In this document: positions 8,547 to 19,300 of the stretch, piece by piece | How the letters are laid out: the number at the start of each line of letters is the position of its first letter | Position numbering within the stretch: position 1 is the stretch's first letter | Assembly: GCA_027600665.1 (NCBI GenBank) | Contig: JADGJL010000180.1 | Location: 1 to 34,602, forward strand | DNA length: 34,602 nucleotides | Origin: Irineochytrium annulatum | Lineage: Eukaryota > Chytridiomycota > Chytridiomycetes > Chytridiales > Chytridiaceae | Direction: 5' to 3' | Notes under the pieces: generated by a model | The model's input: only the letters and a program-made list of their open reading frames with translations | Told to the model about the DNA's origin: nothing | The model's database searches: none | Position numbers and translations under genes: made by a program

Positions 8547-10716
8547 TTGAACGAGATGCCGCCTAAACGGAAGACGCCATCGTCGCCGTCGACCAGAGTC
8601 ACTCGGTCGAGCGCACGAAAACGGACAATGATTGAGGACAGCGAAGATGATGGGGGCGAGCCTGCGACACCGAAATCGAAGACCACCGTCAAACGGACGA
8701 AGCGACCACAGACCGTCGAGCGCCCCGAGCCCGAAGCTAACGAATCCGAGGCGGACGAACCCAAAGCGGATGCGCCGGCAGAGCGGGCGCCGAAAAGCAC
8801 CGCCAAACGGACAGCGCCAGCGAAGACTGTCGCGAGGCCCAAAGCAAATGAACCTGAGGAGGATGAATCCGAGGCTGGCGCGCCGATGCCGGCGCCAATG
8901 ACCACCGCCAAACGTACACCATTGAAGACCGTCGAGCGCTTTGGGCCTGAACTGGAGGCGGATACCCTGCAAGCGGAGCAATTTGACGCGGACGAATCCG
9001 AGGGCGACAACGACGCGGACGAAGCAGAAGCGTACAAATCCGACGCACCCGGAAGCGGCGAGGAGTCTGCAGAAGAGGAAACCGAGGATGTATCGGACGA
9101 CGTGGGCGATTCGGAGGAGGAGGTACTTCATTCGCGCACACGGACGAGGAAGAAGGCCGTAACCCCGGCCTCGAAGCGGAGAAAAAGAACCGTTTCGACC
9201 CCGGCAGGAAGGAAGCTAACCGGCAACCGGATTACGCCTGCGACTTCAGCGCGAAAGACGCTGAACTTGAAGAGCCCGGCCCCACTTCCGACTGCTTCCG
9301 GGCGGGTAGAAGCCGTGACGGCGGTGGAGTTCATCCGTGAGCAGCTCCACGTATCTCATGTGCCGGAAGATCTGCCGGGCAGGGAGGAGGAGTTTGCCAA
9401 CATTTACCAGTACCTCAAGGACGTTATCGAGAACGGCGGGGGGGATTGCATATGTGGGTGCTAAATTGATTACGCGCTTATGCATTTCCTTACCGAGCGT
9501 AATTTATTCAGATGTATCCGGTGTCCCAGGAACCGGCAAGACTGCCACGGTTAGGCAGGTTATCAAAACTCTTGAACTCGAGGTTGCCGATCAGGTAAAA
9601 CACCAAGTCATGTCTTTTCTAAAGCTAACATACGGTGACCAGACAGTGGAACCCTTCGACTGCTTTGAAGTGAACTGTATGAAGATTCTCGAACCGGCGC
9701 AAGCATACTCGGTCTTCTGGGGCTTGCTAAATCCGGGGTCTCCTAAGATCGGAGCAGCTAAAGCGGCGGATCTTCTGATGAAGCGGTTCAAGACTTCGTC
9801 GACGAAGCGAGGAAGGCCCATGTAAGATTTTTAGCTGCTAAGTTATTTGCGCTGATAGTGCGCTTGGCAGTATCCTAATCCTCGACGAGCTCGACCTCCT
9901 CATGACCAAATCCCAGTCGGTCATTTACAATTTCTTCGACTGGCCTCGAAGCCCGAACTCAAACCTGGCCGTGATCGCGATCGCCAATACGATGGACCTC
10001 CCCGAGCGCATGTTCGCGCAGAAGGTTAATAGCCGCGTGGGAACTAAGAGGGTCACGTTCGACGCCTACACGGTCCCGCAGCTGATGGGGATTATTGAGG
10101 CAAGGGTGGGCGGGTTTGGAGAGGGTTTTATTATGCAGAGGGATGCGGGGGAGTTTTGCGCGAGAAAGGTCGCGGGCATGAGCGGGGACGCGAGAAGGGC
10201 TTTGGATATCGTCAGGTTCGCCATCGTTGTTTTCATTCGCCGACAGTACGAAGTAACGAGATTTGGATTTTCAGGCGGACTGTTGAGGTCTTTGAGGCCA
10301 TGCAGAAGAGGAAACCCGACGACGACAAACCGCCCCCAAAGTCCATCACGCGGCAGCTCCTGAACTCGGTCATTATCGACATGTTCACCTCCACGGCCGT
10401 GATGGCAGTCCGGAACGCGTCCGAGCACCAACACATCGTCATGGTCGCTCTCGCGACGCTCTCGAAGCGGCTGGGGAGGGTGGAGGCGACGATGGAGGAG
10501 GTTCGGAGGGAGTACGCAAACATATGCCAAAGGAACAACCTGGAGGCGGGCAATTATGAGGAGCTGATGGATGTTCTTATGCGGTTATTTTCGTGCAGGT
10601 TGATTTTGGTGGAGATGGGGAAGGTCACCCTCGGCAATTCGTCACAGAAGGTGCGGCTAAATATATCGGAGACGGATTTGAGAATGGGAGTGGATAACGT
10701 GAATCTATTCCATTAG
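8547..10716 (+). CDS. ORC1: Origin recognition complex subunit 1 (AAA+ ATPase), without BAH domain
   Basis: Largest ORC subunit; it binds ATP and marks replication origins in the nucleus. Exons: 8547-9453, 9512-9594, 9643-9821, 9871-10215, 10275-10716; 651 residues. Residues 1-260 are a charged, disordered tail with three degenerate repeats of a T-x-KRT ... KTVxR ... acidic unit (about 44-74, 83-111, 117-153) and SP/TP sites. The AAA+ core has Walker A GVPGTGKT (about 306-313), FEVN, Walker B ILDELD (about 393-398), YNFFDWP, sensor AIANTMDLPER, GTKRVTFDAYT and SGDARRALDIVR; a winged-helix region follows. NTMDLPER and FDWP favour Orc1 over Cdc6. The usual N-terminal BAH domain is absent. Intron 2 (9595-9642) is 48 nt and stop-free; I treat it as an intron because of GCTAACA near its 3' end. 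Intron 4 has an unusual GTTCGC donor. An alternative start is 8556 (MPPKRK). Confidence 0.92.
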
Positions 10717-10862
10717 CTTCACTCGCATCGCATACAGCATAGAAGTACGTGTAGAAGAACATTTAAAGCTTTCAATCATAGAGGTTTCGCATAATGTGTA
10801 ATATATTAGCTACAATTGCAAGTCGTGGCCTTTCTTCAGCTCTGCTACATCCAATCTCCCCA

Positions 10863-12193
10863 TCACCGCTCCACCTCCCTCCGCGGCCTCGAAAGCGGGT
10901 CAGCCGCACCTGCTGCCGGAGGCGGCGCCAACAACTCCCTCGGAAGCTGCGAAACATCACCCATGAAAGTCGGGAACGGTACCTCCATCCCCTCCGGAAA
11001 ACATTCATTCAAATACTTTTTCTTGATTGCGTCCCGCACCTTCACCACCTTGTCAATCGGCCCCGGAACAGCTCCCTTAACGTACAACAAGTTGTGAACG
11101 GTGTCGATCTTGACAATCTGGAACTTTTAGCAATAAAACCCTCGAAGAAAGTACCTTGAGGTTGAAGACCGTCCGCAGTTTTCCGCCCATCCGTCCCGCC
11201 ATCTTCTTTCCCTTAAATACTTTACCTGGTTGCTGTTGTACGCCAATGATTAGCAAAACCGTGATCTTTAGCAGCAATGACAGCAGAATACATTTCTCTG
11301 GCCGGTAGCTCCAATCGCCCTATGTGATGTCGAATTACCGTGCGAAGCCGGCTGTCCCTTAAACCCCCACCGCTTCATAGCGCCTTGGAAACCTTTTCCT
11401 AAGCTGGCCTATTGGTTAAACGTATTCAATAAAAGACAAATTCTCACGTTTTGGCCTTAACATCAATATACTGCCCCGGAAGAAAGTGAGCTGCAACAAG
11501 CTTCGTCCCGCTGGGCATGCACGCGTCCGGCGACACCTTGAACTCCGTCACTCGCTTTTTCAGCGGAACCTGCCATCTCCGAAAGTGCATGCGTTGGGCC
11601 TTCTTCATCTTGTACGGCTTCAGTTGATCCACAGACCCGAGCTCCACTTGGTACCAGTTGTTCACCGGGTTCAACCTCGTCCGCACGACTTGGCATGCAT
11701 CAATCTGTAGGATCGTGACCGGCGTCATCTGACCCCACTCGTCCCAAAGCGCAGTCATCCCCCTCTTGAACGCCATCAGGCCGGTTCGGATCGATTTTGG
11801 TGTCCACGCGCTCGTCTGCACCTTCCCCGGTTCCGTCGGATGCACCATCACAGGAAATTGCGCGCGAGCTGGCGGGTCGTCCCTGGGATTATAGGGATGC
11901 TTCTGCCTTGGCGGTGGCGGCGTCAATGGCACGGGCTGGTTAAAGTAAGGCTGCGGGTTCCGGTAGAGCCTCAGCGCGCCCTGATCGGTCAGGTTTTGCG
12001 GCGGGGGCGGCAGGTCCGTCGGGTCACCCACCGCCTTGACGACGTCGACGCGCATCGTCCGCGGCGACCGGAGCTGGTAGCGCGTGCGGTTCGTGGCGAG
12101 GCGTAGGCAGCGAACCTGGGTGAACGAGAGGACGGCCGACGGGAGGACGGGCGTCGAGAGGGCGCTGAACGGGCCCGGAAGTAGCCGTCGCAT
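10863..12193 (-). CDS. MRPL3: Mitochondrial large-subunit ribosomal protein uL3m
   Basis: Mitochondrial uL3 (yeast Mrpl9). Exons (minus): 12193-11448, 11403-11292, 11232-11155, 11117-10863; 396 residues. The N-terminus [19 protein letters not shown] is basic and hydroxylated, as in a mitochondrial presequence. Family features: [86 protein letters not shown] and [12 protein letters not shown]. Introns are 44, 59 and 37 nt. The first acceptor is GGCCAG at 11404 rather than the AATAG six bases upstream, because only the former keeps the frame (KTLGKGFQG). The C-terminus is Pro/Ala-rich. The gene converges on ORC1 (146 bp between stops) and diverges from COQ2. Confidence 0.94.
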
Positions 12194-12251
12194 GGCAGGC
12201 GAAGATCAGAACTGAAAATGAGACTCCTCAAAAAGCACCGACAATACCATC
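12194..12251. promoter_or_regulatory. 58-bp divergent promoter: uL3m / COQ2
   Basis: The two start codons are 58 bp apart on opposite strands, so the genes probably share a bidirectional promoter. Both products are mitochondrial. No named element was recognised. Confidence 0.5.
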
Positions 12252-13563
12252 ATGATGGCAGCCTTCGCGAGATCCGGCCGTGCCAGCCGGGCCTTCTACC
12301 CGGCAACCGCCGGCTCGCTTTTCTCCTGCGCGCTGACGTCCTCGGCACCCGCGCCGGCGTCGGACCGGTGGTGCCTAGTGAGACCTTCCACACGGAGGTC
12401 TTCGGTCGTCCCGTCGCGATATCCGGCTCTCCTCACGCGTTCCTTCGTCACCAAACCATTTCTCGAACCCCCGGATTGTCCTGGCACATCCCTGCCTCCC
12501 GTCGTAGCGGCTGATCTTCCCGTCCAACTCGAGCCCATCCCGAAAAACTGGGCCGTCCTCCCACCGAGCGTGGTGCCATATCTGCGGCTGGCTCGTATGG
12601 ACCGGCCTGCAGGAACGTACCTTCTCTTGCTGCCATGCACGTGGTCCATCGGCATGGCCGTGTTCGCTACGCCTGCGGTGCCAATCACCGCGCTGCTGTA
12701 CCAAGTCACACTCTTCTCTGTCGGCGCCTTCGTCATGCGCGGGGCTGGGTGTACCATTAACGATATGTGGGACTCGGATTTGGATAAGAAGGTAAACAGC
12801 ATGCGCTTAGGCTGTTCTGACTCCCTGAAGGTCGACAGGACGCGGGATCGACCTTTAGCCAGCGGCCAGATCACGCATTTTCAGGCCCTGGTGTTTTTAG
12901 GCGCCCAACTGTCCGTCGGACTAGCGGTGCTCTTGCAGCTAAATTTATATAGTGTACTCTTAGGCGCCTCGTCTCTCGCACTAGTCATCACGTATCCCCT
13001 GATGAAGCGCATCACGTACTGGCCTCAAGCAGTACTTGGGCTGACATTCAATTGGGGTGCCCTCCTGGGGTGGAGCGCCGTGTTAGGATCGTGCGACTGG
13101 GCTGTGGTAGGCCCACTCTACGCGGCGGGAGTGTGCTGGACCTTGGTGTACGACACGATCTACGCGTTGCAGGTCAGAAGCTCATGCACACGGAAGTTAA
13201 TATTGACTGGTAACATAGGACAAGACGGATGATATCAAGGCTGGTGTGAAGTCAACCGCCCTGCGTTTCGAGAAAAATCTCACCGCGTGGCTGTCCTTCT
13301 TCGCCGTTTCCTTCGTTGGCCTGTTGACCATTGCTGGACTCAACAACGCGCACGGGCCTATCTTCTTTCTCGTCAGCGTTGGCGGCGCCGCTGCGCACCA
13401 CATTTGGACAATCGCTGGCCTTCGGCCAAATGACAGAGTTGATGCGGCCATGAGATTTAAAGCTAGCAAATGGTTAGGCGTGTTCGTATTTGCGGGGATT
13501 GTCGGGGACTTGGTGTTTAAGCGAGTCGTGAACGACGAAAACGATCGCAAACTGCCGATCTAG
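12252..13563 (+). CDS. COQ2: 4-hydroxybenzoate polyprenyltransferase (ubiquinone synthesis)
   Basis: UbiA-family membrane enzyme of the mitochondrial inner membrane; it joins the polyprenyl tail (made by COQ1) to 4-hydroxybenzoate. Exons: 12252-12791, 12831-13172, 13219-13563; 408 residues. A Ser/Ala/Arg-rich presequence of about 80 residues precedes [20 protein letters not shown]. The first Asp-rich motif [20 protein letters not shown] and the second, [13 protein letters not shown], are intact; the latter has Leu where His is common. Several hydrophobic helices follow. Intron 1 (39 nt, 12792-12830) lies inside the first Asp-rich motif, is divisible by three and stop-free; it carries TTCTGAC before its end. 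Reading it through would insert [13 protein letters not shown]. Intron 2 (46 nt) splits YALQ from DKTDD. Adjacent ATGs at 12252 and 12255 could both serve as start. Confidence 0.94.
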
Positions 13564-13744
13564 CCGCAGAGACTTTGAGAATAGAATAGAGGCTTTGTTT
13601 GCCGGTCGAAAATTCTTTTCCGTGCAGAGATACTGCCGATAAGCCGCGTAGAAGTGCCATGCGAACTATAAATCGTCGACATGGCCAAGCACATTTAATC
13701 ATCGAGACTACCAATGTTACAATGCAGCGGCAAAATAGCAGCTT

Positions 13745-14632
13745 TCATTCACTAGCAATAACTTCTTTCAACCGCTTGATATGGGCCGGCCCCGTTCGAC
13801 AACACCCGCCGATAATTTCTGCCCCAGCCTCTTTCCACGACCGAGCCAACTCGGCATAGAGTTCAATGTCGGATAAGTTGCCAGAGTTTATCCAAACTTT
13901 CTTCTCCCCATCGTACACCTCGCCGCTGTTGGGATAGCACACGATGCCTTTTCCCCCAGCAGATGGCACGGCTTTGATCTGCTTGATGAGATCTAAGCAA
14001 ATGTGTGGGTCCGTGCAGTTGATGCCGATATAGTTGAGATAACGGTCGCCGTGAACAAGTGACACCGCGGCTTCTAGCGAGTCGCCCGATGATAAGGTCC
14101 CAGCGACGCAGGAGAACGAAACCCAGGCAGGAACAGGAGTCTCCGTCGCGCACAGAGCTAATGCCGCCGATATGCACCGAGCTTCCTGCAGGCAAGGGAT
14201 CGTCTCGAATGCAAGAAAGTCTGGCCTGTCTTTCATGACTATCCTCAGTCGATCCAGATGGAACTTAATCAAAACGTCGTCCTCGACAACAAATCCCCGA
14301 TATTCACTCCCGTCCGCCAGAAACGCGCCGTACGATCCCATAGACGCCGCAATCTTCGCCCCGCTGTTCACCTCGGCCACTGCTTCTCTCGCGATTCGCA
14401 TGGCGGTACTGAAGACACTCCGCGCGTCTTTGTTCGCTCGGGCGAGATTCAGAGGATGCGCTTGGTAGGTCGATGTCAGGATTATATCGGCCCCGGCCTT
14501 CAGGTAGTCGATATGAACGCGTTTGATGGCATCAGGGTTGTCCAGCAGCAGCCGTGCCGACCACAGACTCCCCGACAAGTCCAAACCCGCGATCTCGAGC
14601 TCTGAGGCTAATCCACCATCCAGAATAAGCAT
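13745..14632 (-). CDS. Homocysteine S-methyltransferase (S-methylmethionine type)
   Basis: Zinc-dependent enzyme moving a methyl group, probably from S-methylmethionine (or S-adenosylmethionine), to homocysteine to make methionine. It is a single intronless frame of 295 residues, somewhat shorter than yeast Mht1/Sam4. Visible: N-terminal LILDGGLASELE, ADIILTSTYQAHP, ASMGSYGAFLADGSEYRG, FLAFETIPCLQEA, and the zinc ligands Cys206 in GINC and Cys277-Cys278 in GGCCRT. No targeting signal is seen, so it is probably cytosolic. It converges on COQ2 (181 bp between stops) and diverges from the alpha/beta-hydrolase gene with 65 bp between starts. MHT1/SAM4-like is the best guess; no symbol is given because the methyl donor cannot be read from sequence. 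Confidence 0.92.
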   Translation of the reverse strand: MLILDGGLASELEIAGLDLSGSLWSARLLLDNPDAIKRVHIDYLKAGADIILTSTYQAHPLNLARANKDARSVFSTAMRIAREAVAEVNSGAKIAASMGSYGAFLADGSEYRGFVVEDDVLIKFHLDRLRIVMKDRPDFLAFETIPCLQEARCISAALALCATETPVPAWVSFSCVAGTLSSGDSLEAAVSLVHGDRYLNYIGINCTDPHICLDLIKQIKAVPSAGGKGIVCYPNSGEVYDGEKKVWINSGNLSDIELYAELARSWKEAGAEIIGGCCRTGPAHIKRLKEVIASE

Positions 14633-14697
14633 GTGGATATCGTGTCTTAAATATTTTCGCCAGTGTGCTCAAGGTCGACGGCGCGGGCGACGGCTCG
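14633..14697. promoter_or_regulatory. 65-bp divergent promoter: homocysteine methyltransferase / alpha/beta-hydrolase
   Basis: The two starts are 65 bp apart on opposite strands. TAAATATTTT (14648-14657) is an AT-rich core that could act as a TATA-like element in either direction. Confidence 0.4.
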
Positions 14698-16201
14698 ATG
14701 AGCATCCCACAAGTTCTCCTCCCCGCGGGGAAGTCCTCGTTGTTCCTGGCCATCACTCTCGTGTCGCTGGTGCCGATGTCGCCGCTCCTCATCCTCCTCT
14801 CGCCGTTTATCGCCTGCGCTGTGGCCGCCGCATACACGCTGTCGGCGTTCGTCTACCTCCTCGCGGCGCAGCAGCATAACCCAAGGGCGAAGCCATTCCC
14901 CGTCCTGCCCTGGCATCCATATCGCGTGCTGAAGATAAATGCTGCATTCATTGATCACATCTTGGGGATGCTGTTCGGTCCCGTGTTTCCTATCGCTACG
15001 AGATGGGTGTTTAAAACGCTTATGAGCCGAAGATACGCGGATGGGACTATCTGGTGAGCTGCTGCAACATGGGCAGCGTGCTAACGCGTTGGTCTGCAGC
15101 GAGAACATTAAGTATTCCTTGGAAAACGAGAATCTAGCACTGGACGTTCACTGCAATGATAATGACTCGGCTTTAAAACCCGTCATTGTATTCATATATG
15201 GTGGCGCATGGTCGTCAGGCAACAAAGCGATGTACGGCCCTTTAGCGAACACTTTGCAAAAGCACGGCTATGTTGTCGTGGTGCCCAACTACACTTTGTT
15301 TCCAAACGGGAGGGTCGGCAACATGGTAGGCGACATTGCGTGCGCCATTTGGTGGGTGTACGACAACATAAAGTAGGTGTCGGTCGATATATTCTTGCAC
15401 TTACACTGGATAGAAAGTACGGCGGCGACCCTGACCACATCCACCTGATGGGACATTCCGCGGGTGCTCACCTCTGCGCTCTGACGGTCATTCATGACGT
15501 GGCGAGCCACCTCGAGACGCGTTATCAGGAGGGATTGGCTCGTAAGCATACTAATCTCCCGCGATTTGAGGAATGCTTGCCACACATCCAGGGGCTTGTT
15601 CTGCTAGCTGGGGTTTACGACATCAACGCGCACTTTTTGCATGAAAGCGCCAGGGGAGTTGAAGAGATCTCAGCTATGGCTCGTGTAATGGGTATACCTT
15701 TATGGTGGTCGCTTTTTTTGTACTGACTCAAGCGAAGGCTACTCGAAAGAAAACTTCGACATATCATCTCCGGCGGTGATTTTGAGGCGAGTCGACCGTG
15801 AGGTGGTCGAATCAGGCCAGCTCGCTCGGCTGTTGCCTAAACAATGGCTCATTGTCCATGGAGATTTGGACACGACTGTTCCCCCTAAGGAGAGCTTTGA
15901 GCTTCATCATCTTTTAAGGCATGATCTCGGCATCCAGAACGCGAAGTTGAAGGTATACCCTAAGGTGGACCACATGCGGCCGGTCGTTGGTTTGTAACAA
16001 AAAAGGAGATTTACGTTGGCGCTAACATGCGTTACGATACTAGAGCTCATGTTATCAGAATCGGACTATTCGCAGAGGTTTTTGAGGGACTTAGCAGCCC
16101 ACGTTGCGGAGGCGCAGGATAACGATGCTTGCAGCATCAAGATAGATGGGAAGAAAAGTCAGCGTCTTAAGCGTCGACGAGGCTCTAAATCAAGCCACTG
16201 A
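14698..16201 (+). CDS. Isoprenylcysteine alpha-carbonyl methylesterase-like alpha/beta hydrolase
   Basis: Membrane-bound serine hydrolase resembling enzymes that remove the methyl ester from prenylated C-terminal cysteine. Exons: 14698-15053, 15100-15372, 15414-15691, 15738-15989, 16044-16201; 438 residues. Residues 12-60 hold one or two membrane helices (LFLAITLVSLVPMSPLLILL; ACAVAAAYTLSAFVYLLAA). The oxyanion-hole motif is YGGAW (Tyr152) instead of the usual HGG; nucleophile GHSAG (Ser225); probable acid Asp347 in HGDLDTTVP; probable His381 in KVDHMRP. Introns are 46, 41, 46 and 54 nt with TACTGAC or GCTAAC branch motifs; the last has donor GTTTGT. Without that splice the protein would end shortly after the catalytic His. 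The C-terminus is basic (QRLKRRRGSK). The substrate is inferred from family resemblance only; another carboxylesterase activity is possible. Confidence 0.82.
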
Positions 16202-16344
16202 CCTTTGTACATACACAATGTCAATACCACATATCACTTTATCTGTGTTTCAGCGACGCGTTCTCATTAGAAATGGATGCGGCGAGAACCTAGCCATCAT
16301 CCCTAATCACCTCCCACCGCACCACTGCGACTCGCCGGCCAACC

Positions 16345-19300
16345 ATGAGCGCTCCATTCTTCGGTGGCGATTTCAAGACTAAGCGCAACATCAACCTCGC
16401 AGGCGCATCGGCGTCCACGCGCGTCGACAAATCCACCCTCATTCAGCAGGCCCAGCTCGAGCGGCAGCGGCGGGAGCACGAACGGCTGCGGCAAAGATCC
16501 GCCCTCCGGGTCCAGTCGTGGTTTCGGGCGCGTAGCGATCATGTAAAGCTAAAGGCGCGGCTACGGGACCGATGGGAGATGGAGTTCGCAGGGGGTGGGG
16601 ACACGATTGAGCTCATGAGGCTGTATCTGCAGTTCAATACGGCTGAATTTGATGATGATCGGTTTTGTCGATTTGGGGAGCTGCTGTTGCGAGAGAGCGA
16701 TGGTATTCTTCACGAATCTGAGCGAGGCTTACAAGTGTCGCTTCTAGGCGTGCCGTGGTCTCTCCTGCCGTTTCTGAACCCTACGGTGGACGTGAACACG
16801 TGGAGATATCGGATACGGAAGTTTCTTCGCGTGTGCGCTCGGAATATGAGATCACCTGGGACCGTTGCTGTTTCGTTGAAGCTTGTGCTGTCGATGACGG
16901 GTGTGGACAGTTGTTCACGGACTGGGCAGATGAATTTACGGGAAGACTTGATTGGGGACCTTGTTAAGAATGGGAAACTGTATGACGCCCTGAAGACATT
17001 CTTTGAGACGGTTTGTTTTTATTACCATGTTGTGGTCATTCAACCGGGTTTAGGGTCACGATGCAAATCTTGTAGCTATGGCCGTTCAATCATGTCGGAT
17101 ACCTTTCGATCTTGAAGAAGAACGATTTTGGCAACTCGTCTATTCGGAGTTTACGAAGCTTGTCACAGTCCCGATTCTTTGGTCATTACTTCCTTTGGAT
17201 ACGTTTTCCAAACAAGTACCGTTTTTCGCCTGGCTACATTACCTAGCGACCGATGGGAAAGTCTTTCATGATGTTTGCAAGTCTCCAAGAGATCGAGGCG
17301 GGGTTCTCTCCAATCTTGTTGCGTTTGCCCAGCAGTGGATACCGCGGATGGATGCCGGGAGTATGGTAGGGCTCGATGAACGTCCGCATTTTTTAATGCT
17401 CCCTGTAGATGGATTATTTAACTGCGATAAGTTGCGCGCTTGAAGGGATATCGTCTTCGTTCTTCATAGCGCTAGATCGAGCGCTTGATCCGACACCTGA
17501 GACGGAGTGGTTCAACGACGAGGACGAAGAGATGGAGACGGTGATAACGCCATCATACGAGCATACCATCTTTACGGATGACGAGAGGGCGCGGAAGTGG
17601 ATAGTATCAATTTTTCAAACGGACCATATCGTCTCTGTTCTTCGCTTTCTGTTCACGAGCGAGAAGTCATTAGAGATCCCGCTTAGCGTCTGCGATTTTC
17701 TCATTATGCTTGTGAGGAAGTGGCCGTCGAAGAAGCAAGAAGTGCTGCGGACGATTTTGTTCAAATCTCCGCAGCCCATCATTCCGCGCTTGGTCCACCT
17801 TCTGAAGACGACAGCGCTTTGGCCCTTAAATAACGGAGTCAAGTCGTACGCACAGACTCTTCAAGGTACTTAGCCGTTCCTATTCCCGTCATAATCATCT
17901 GCAGATATGTCGTTGAGATCTTACTGGGTGATGATGGAGCTTACGTGTGAAGCAGTGTCTATATACCTTCAAATGTTGGGTGACGACGAGTTCTTCAATG
18001 TAAACAAGTTTTTGCCGCTCGGGGATATCATTATGTTTTCCTCGATTTTGCGAGTAAGTTGAGAAAAGCTTTTTTCGATGTTACTCACACCTCTCTCGCA
18101 GGAGGTCAGCTTTTTCCTTCAATGGAGCGACTGCCCGCCCGAATTCGAGTCTATCAAAACGCTTTTCACAAAGACACTACAGCAAATCCATATAAGAGAG
18201 TAAGTGATCGCAAAGATGAACGTATATCATACTGACGAATTAGTTCACGACGGCAGTTTTGCCCGCCGGGGCATTGGATAATGGTGAAAGACAAGGACAT
18301 GGACTCATTCGTTCAACTTGCGGTTGTGGACGAAGAGGAGGCTATGGCCGGCAATTCTCGTGTGATCCAGAGCATTTCTGGGCCCCGGCAAGCTATTCTC
18401 GATAATATGCCTTTCTTGATTCCGTTCGATTCGCGTGTTAAGATCTTTCGGCAGTGGATACAGAAGGATAGAGAAAGGTTGGTCGTTGGCGAGAGTTATA
18501 GTGCTCAACTCTTTCAAAGGTGTGGGCTGGATGATTCCAGGTGGTTGCAACCAATTGCTCGCGTGTCCATCCGGCGGAATGCTGTTTTCGACGACGGTTT
18601 CGAACATTTAAACAACCTTGGAACGCAGTTGAAGAATCGAATCGCTATCACATTCATTAGCGACCAAGGATTGGTCGAAGCCGGGATAGATGGCGGTGGA
18701 GTTTTCAAAGAATTCTTGACTGCGTACGTGCAATTTTTGTCGATTACCGATTGCTTATTCGCTATGCTAGGCTGTCTAAAGAGGCATTTGACGTTAGTTT
18801 TGGTCTCTTCGAGGAAACTTTCGAGCATTTGCTTTACCCTGCTCCTTCATCAGTCATTGCTCGGGACAAACAGCTCAAAATGCTGGAGTTCGTTGGGCGG
18901 GTAGTCGGTAAAGCTTTGTACGAGGGGATTTTGATTGATGTTGGGTTCGCGGGATTTTTCCTCTCGAAGTGGCTGGGCCGATTAAGCTATTGTATGCCGT
19001 TTCCTAGGTTGTTATAACTGATCCATAATAGTGGATGATTTGCCCACGTTGGATACTGTGCTTTATGATGGGCTTATCTATTTGAAGAATTACGGGGAAA
19101 ACGTGGAGGATCTTACGCTAAATTTTGCTGTTACCGAGAGTAAGATGGTGACGTTTTCTTAAAAATGTGCTAACTACGTCGCAGTGGAGGGCAAAAAGGC
19201 GAAAACGATTGAACTTATTCCCGGTGGGGCGTCTATACCAGTGACGAATGAGAATCGCTTCAGCTACATTTATAGAACAGCAAAGTAAGCATTGTAGCAT

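Noticed and set aside
8547..10716. Assignment of the AAA+ gene to CDC6
   Set aside because: AIANTMDLPER, YNFFDWP and the position of GTKRVTF fit Orc1; Cdc6 has a different sensor region.
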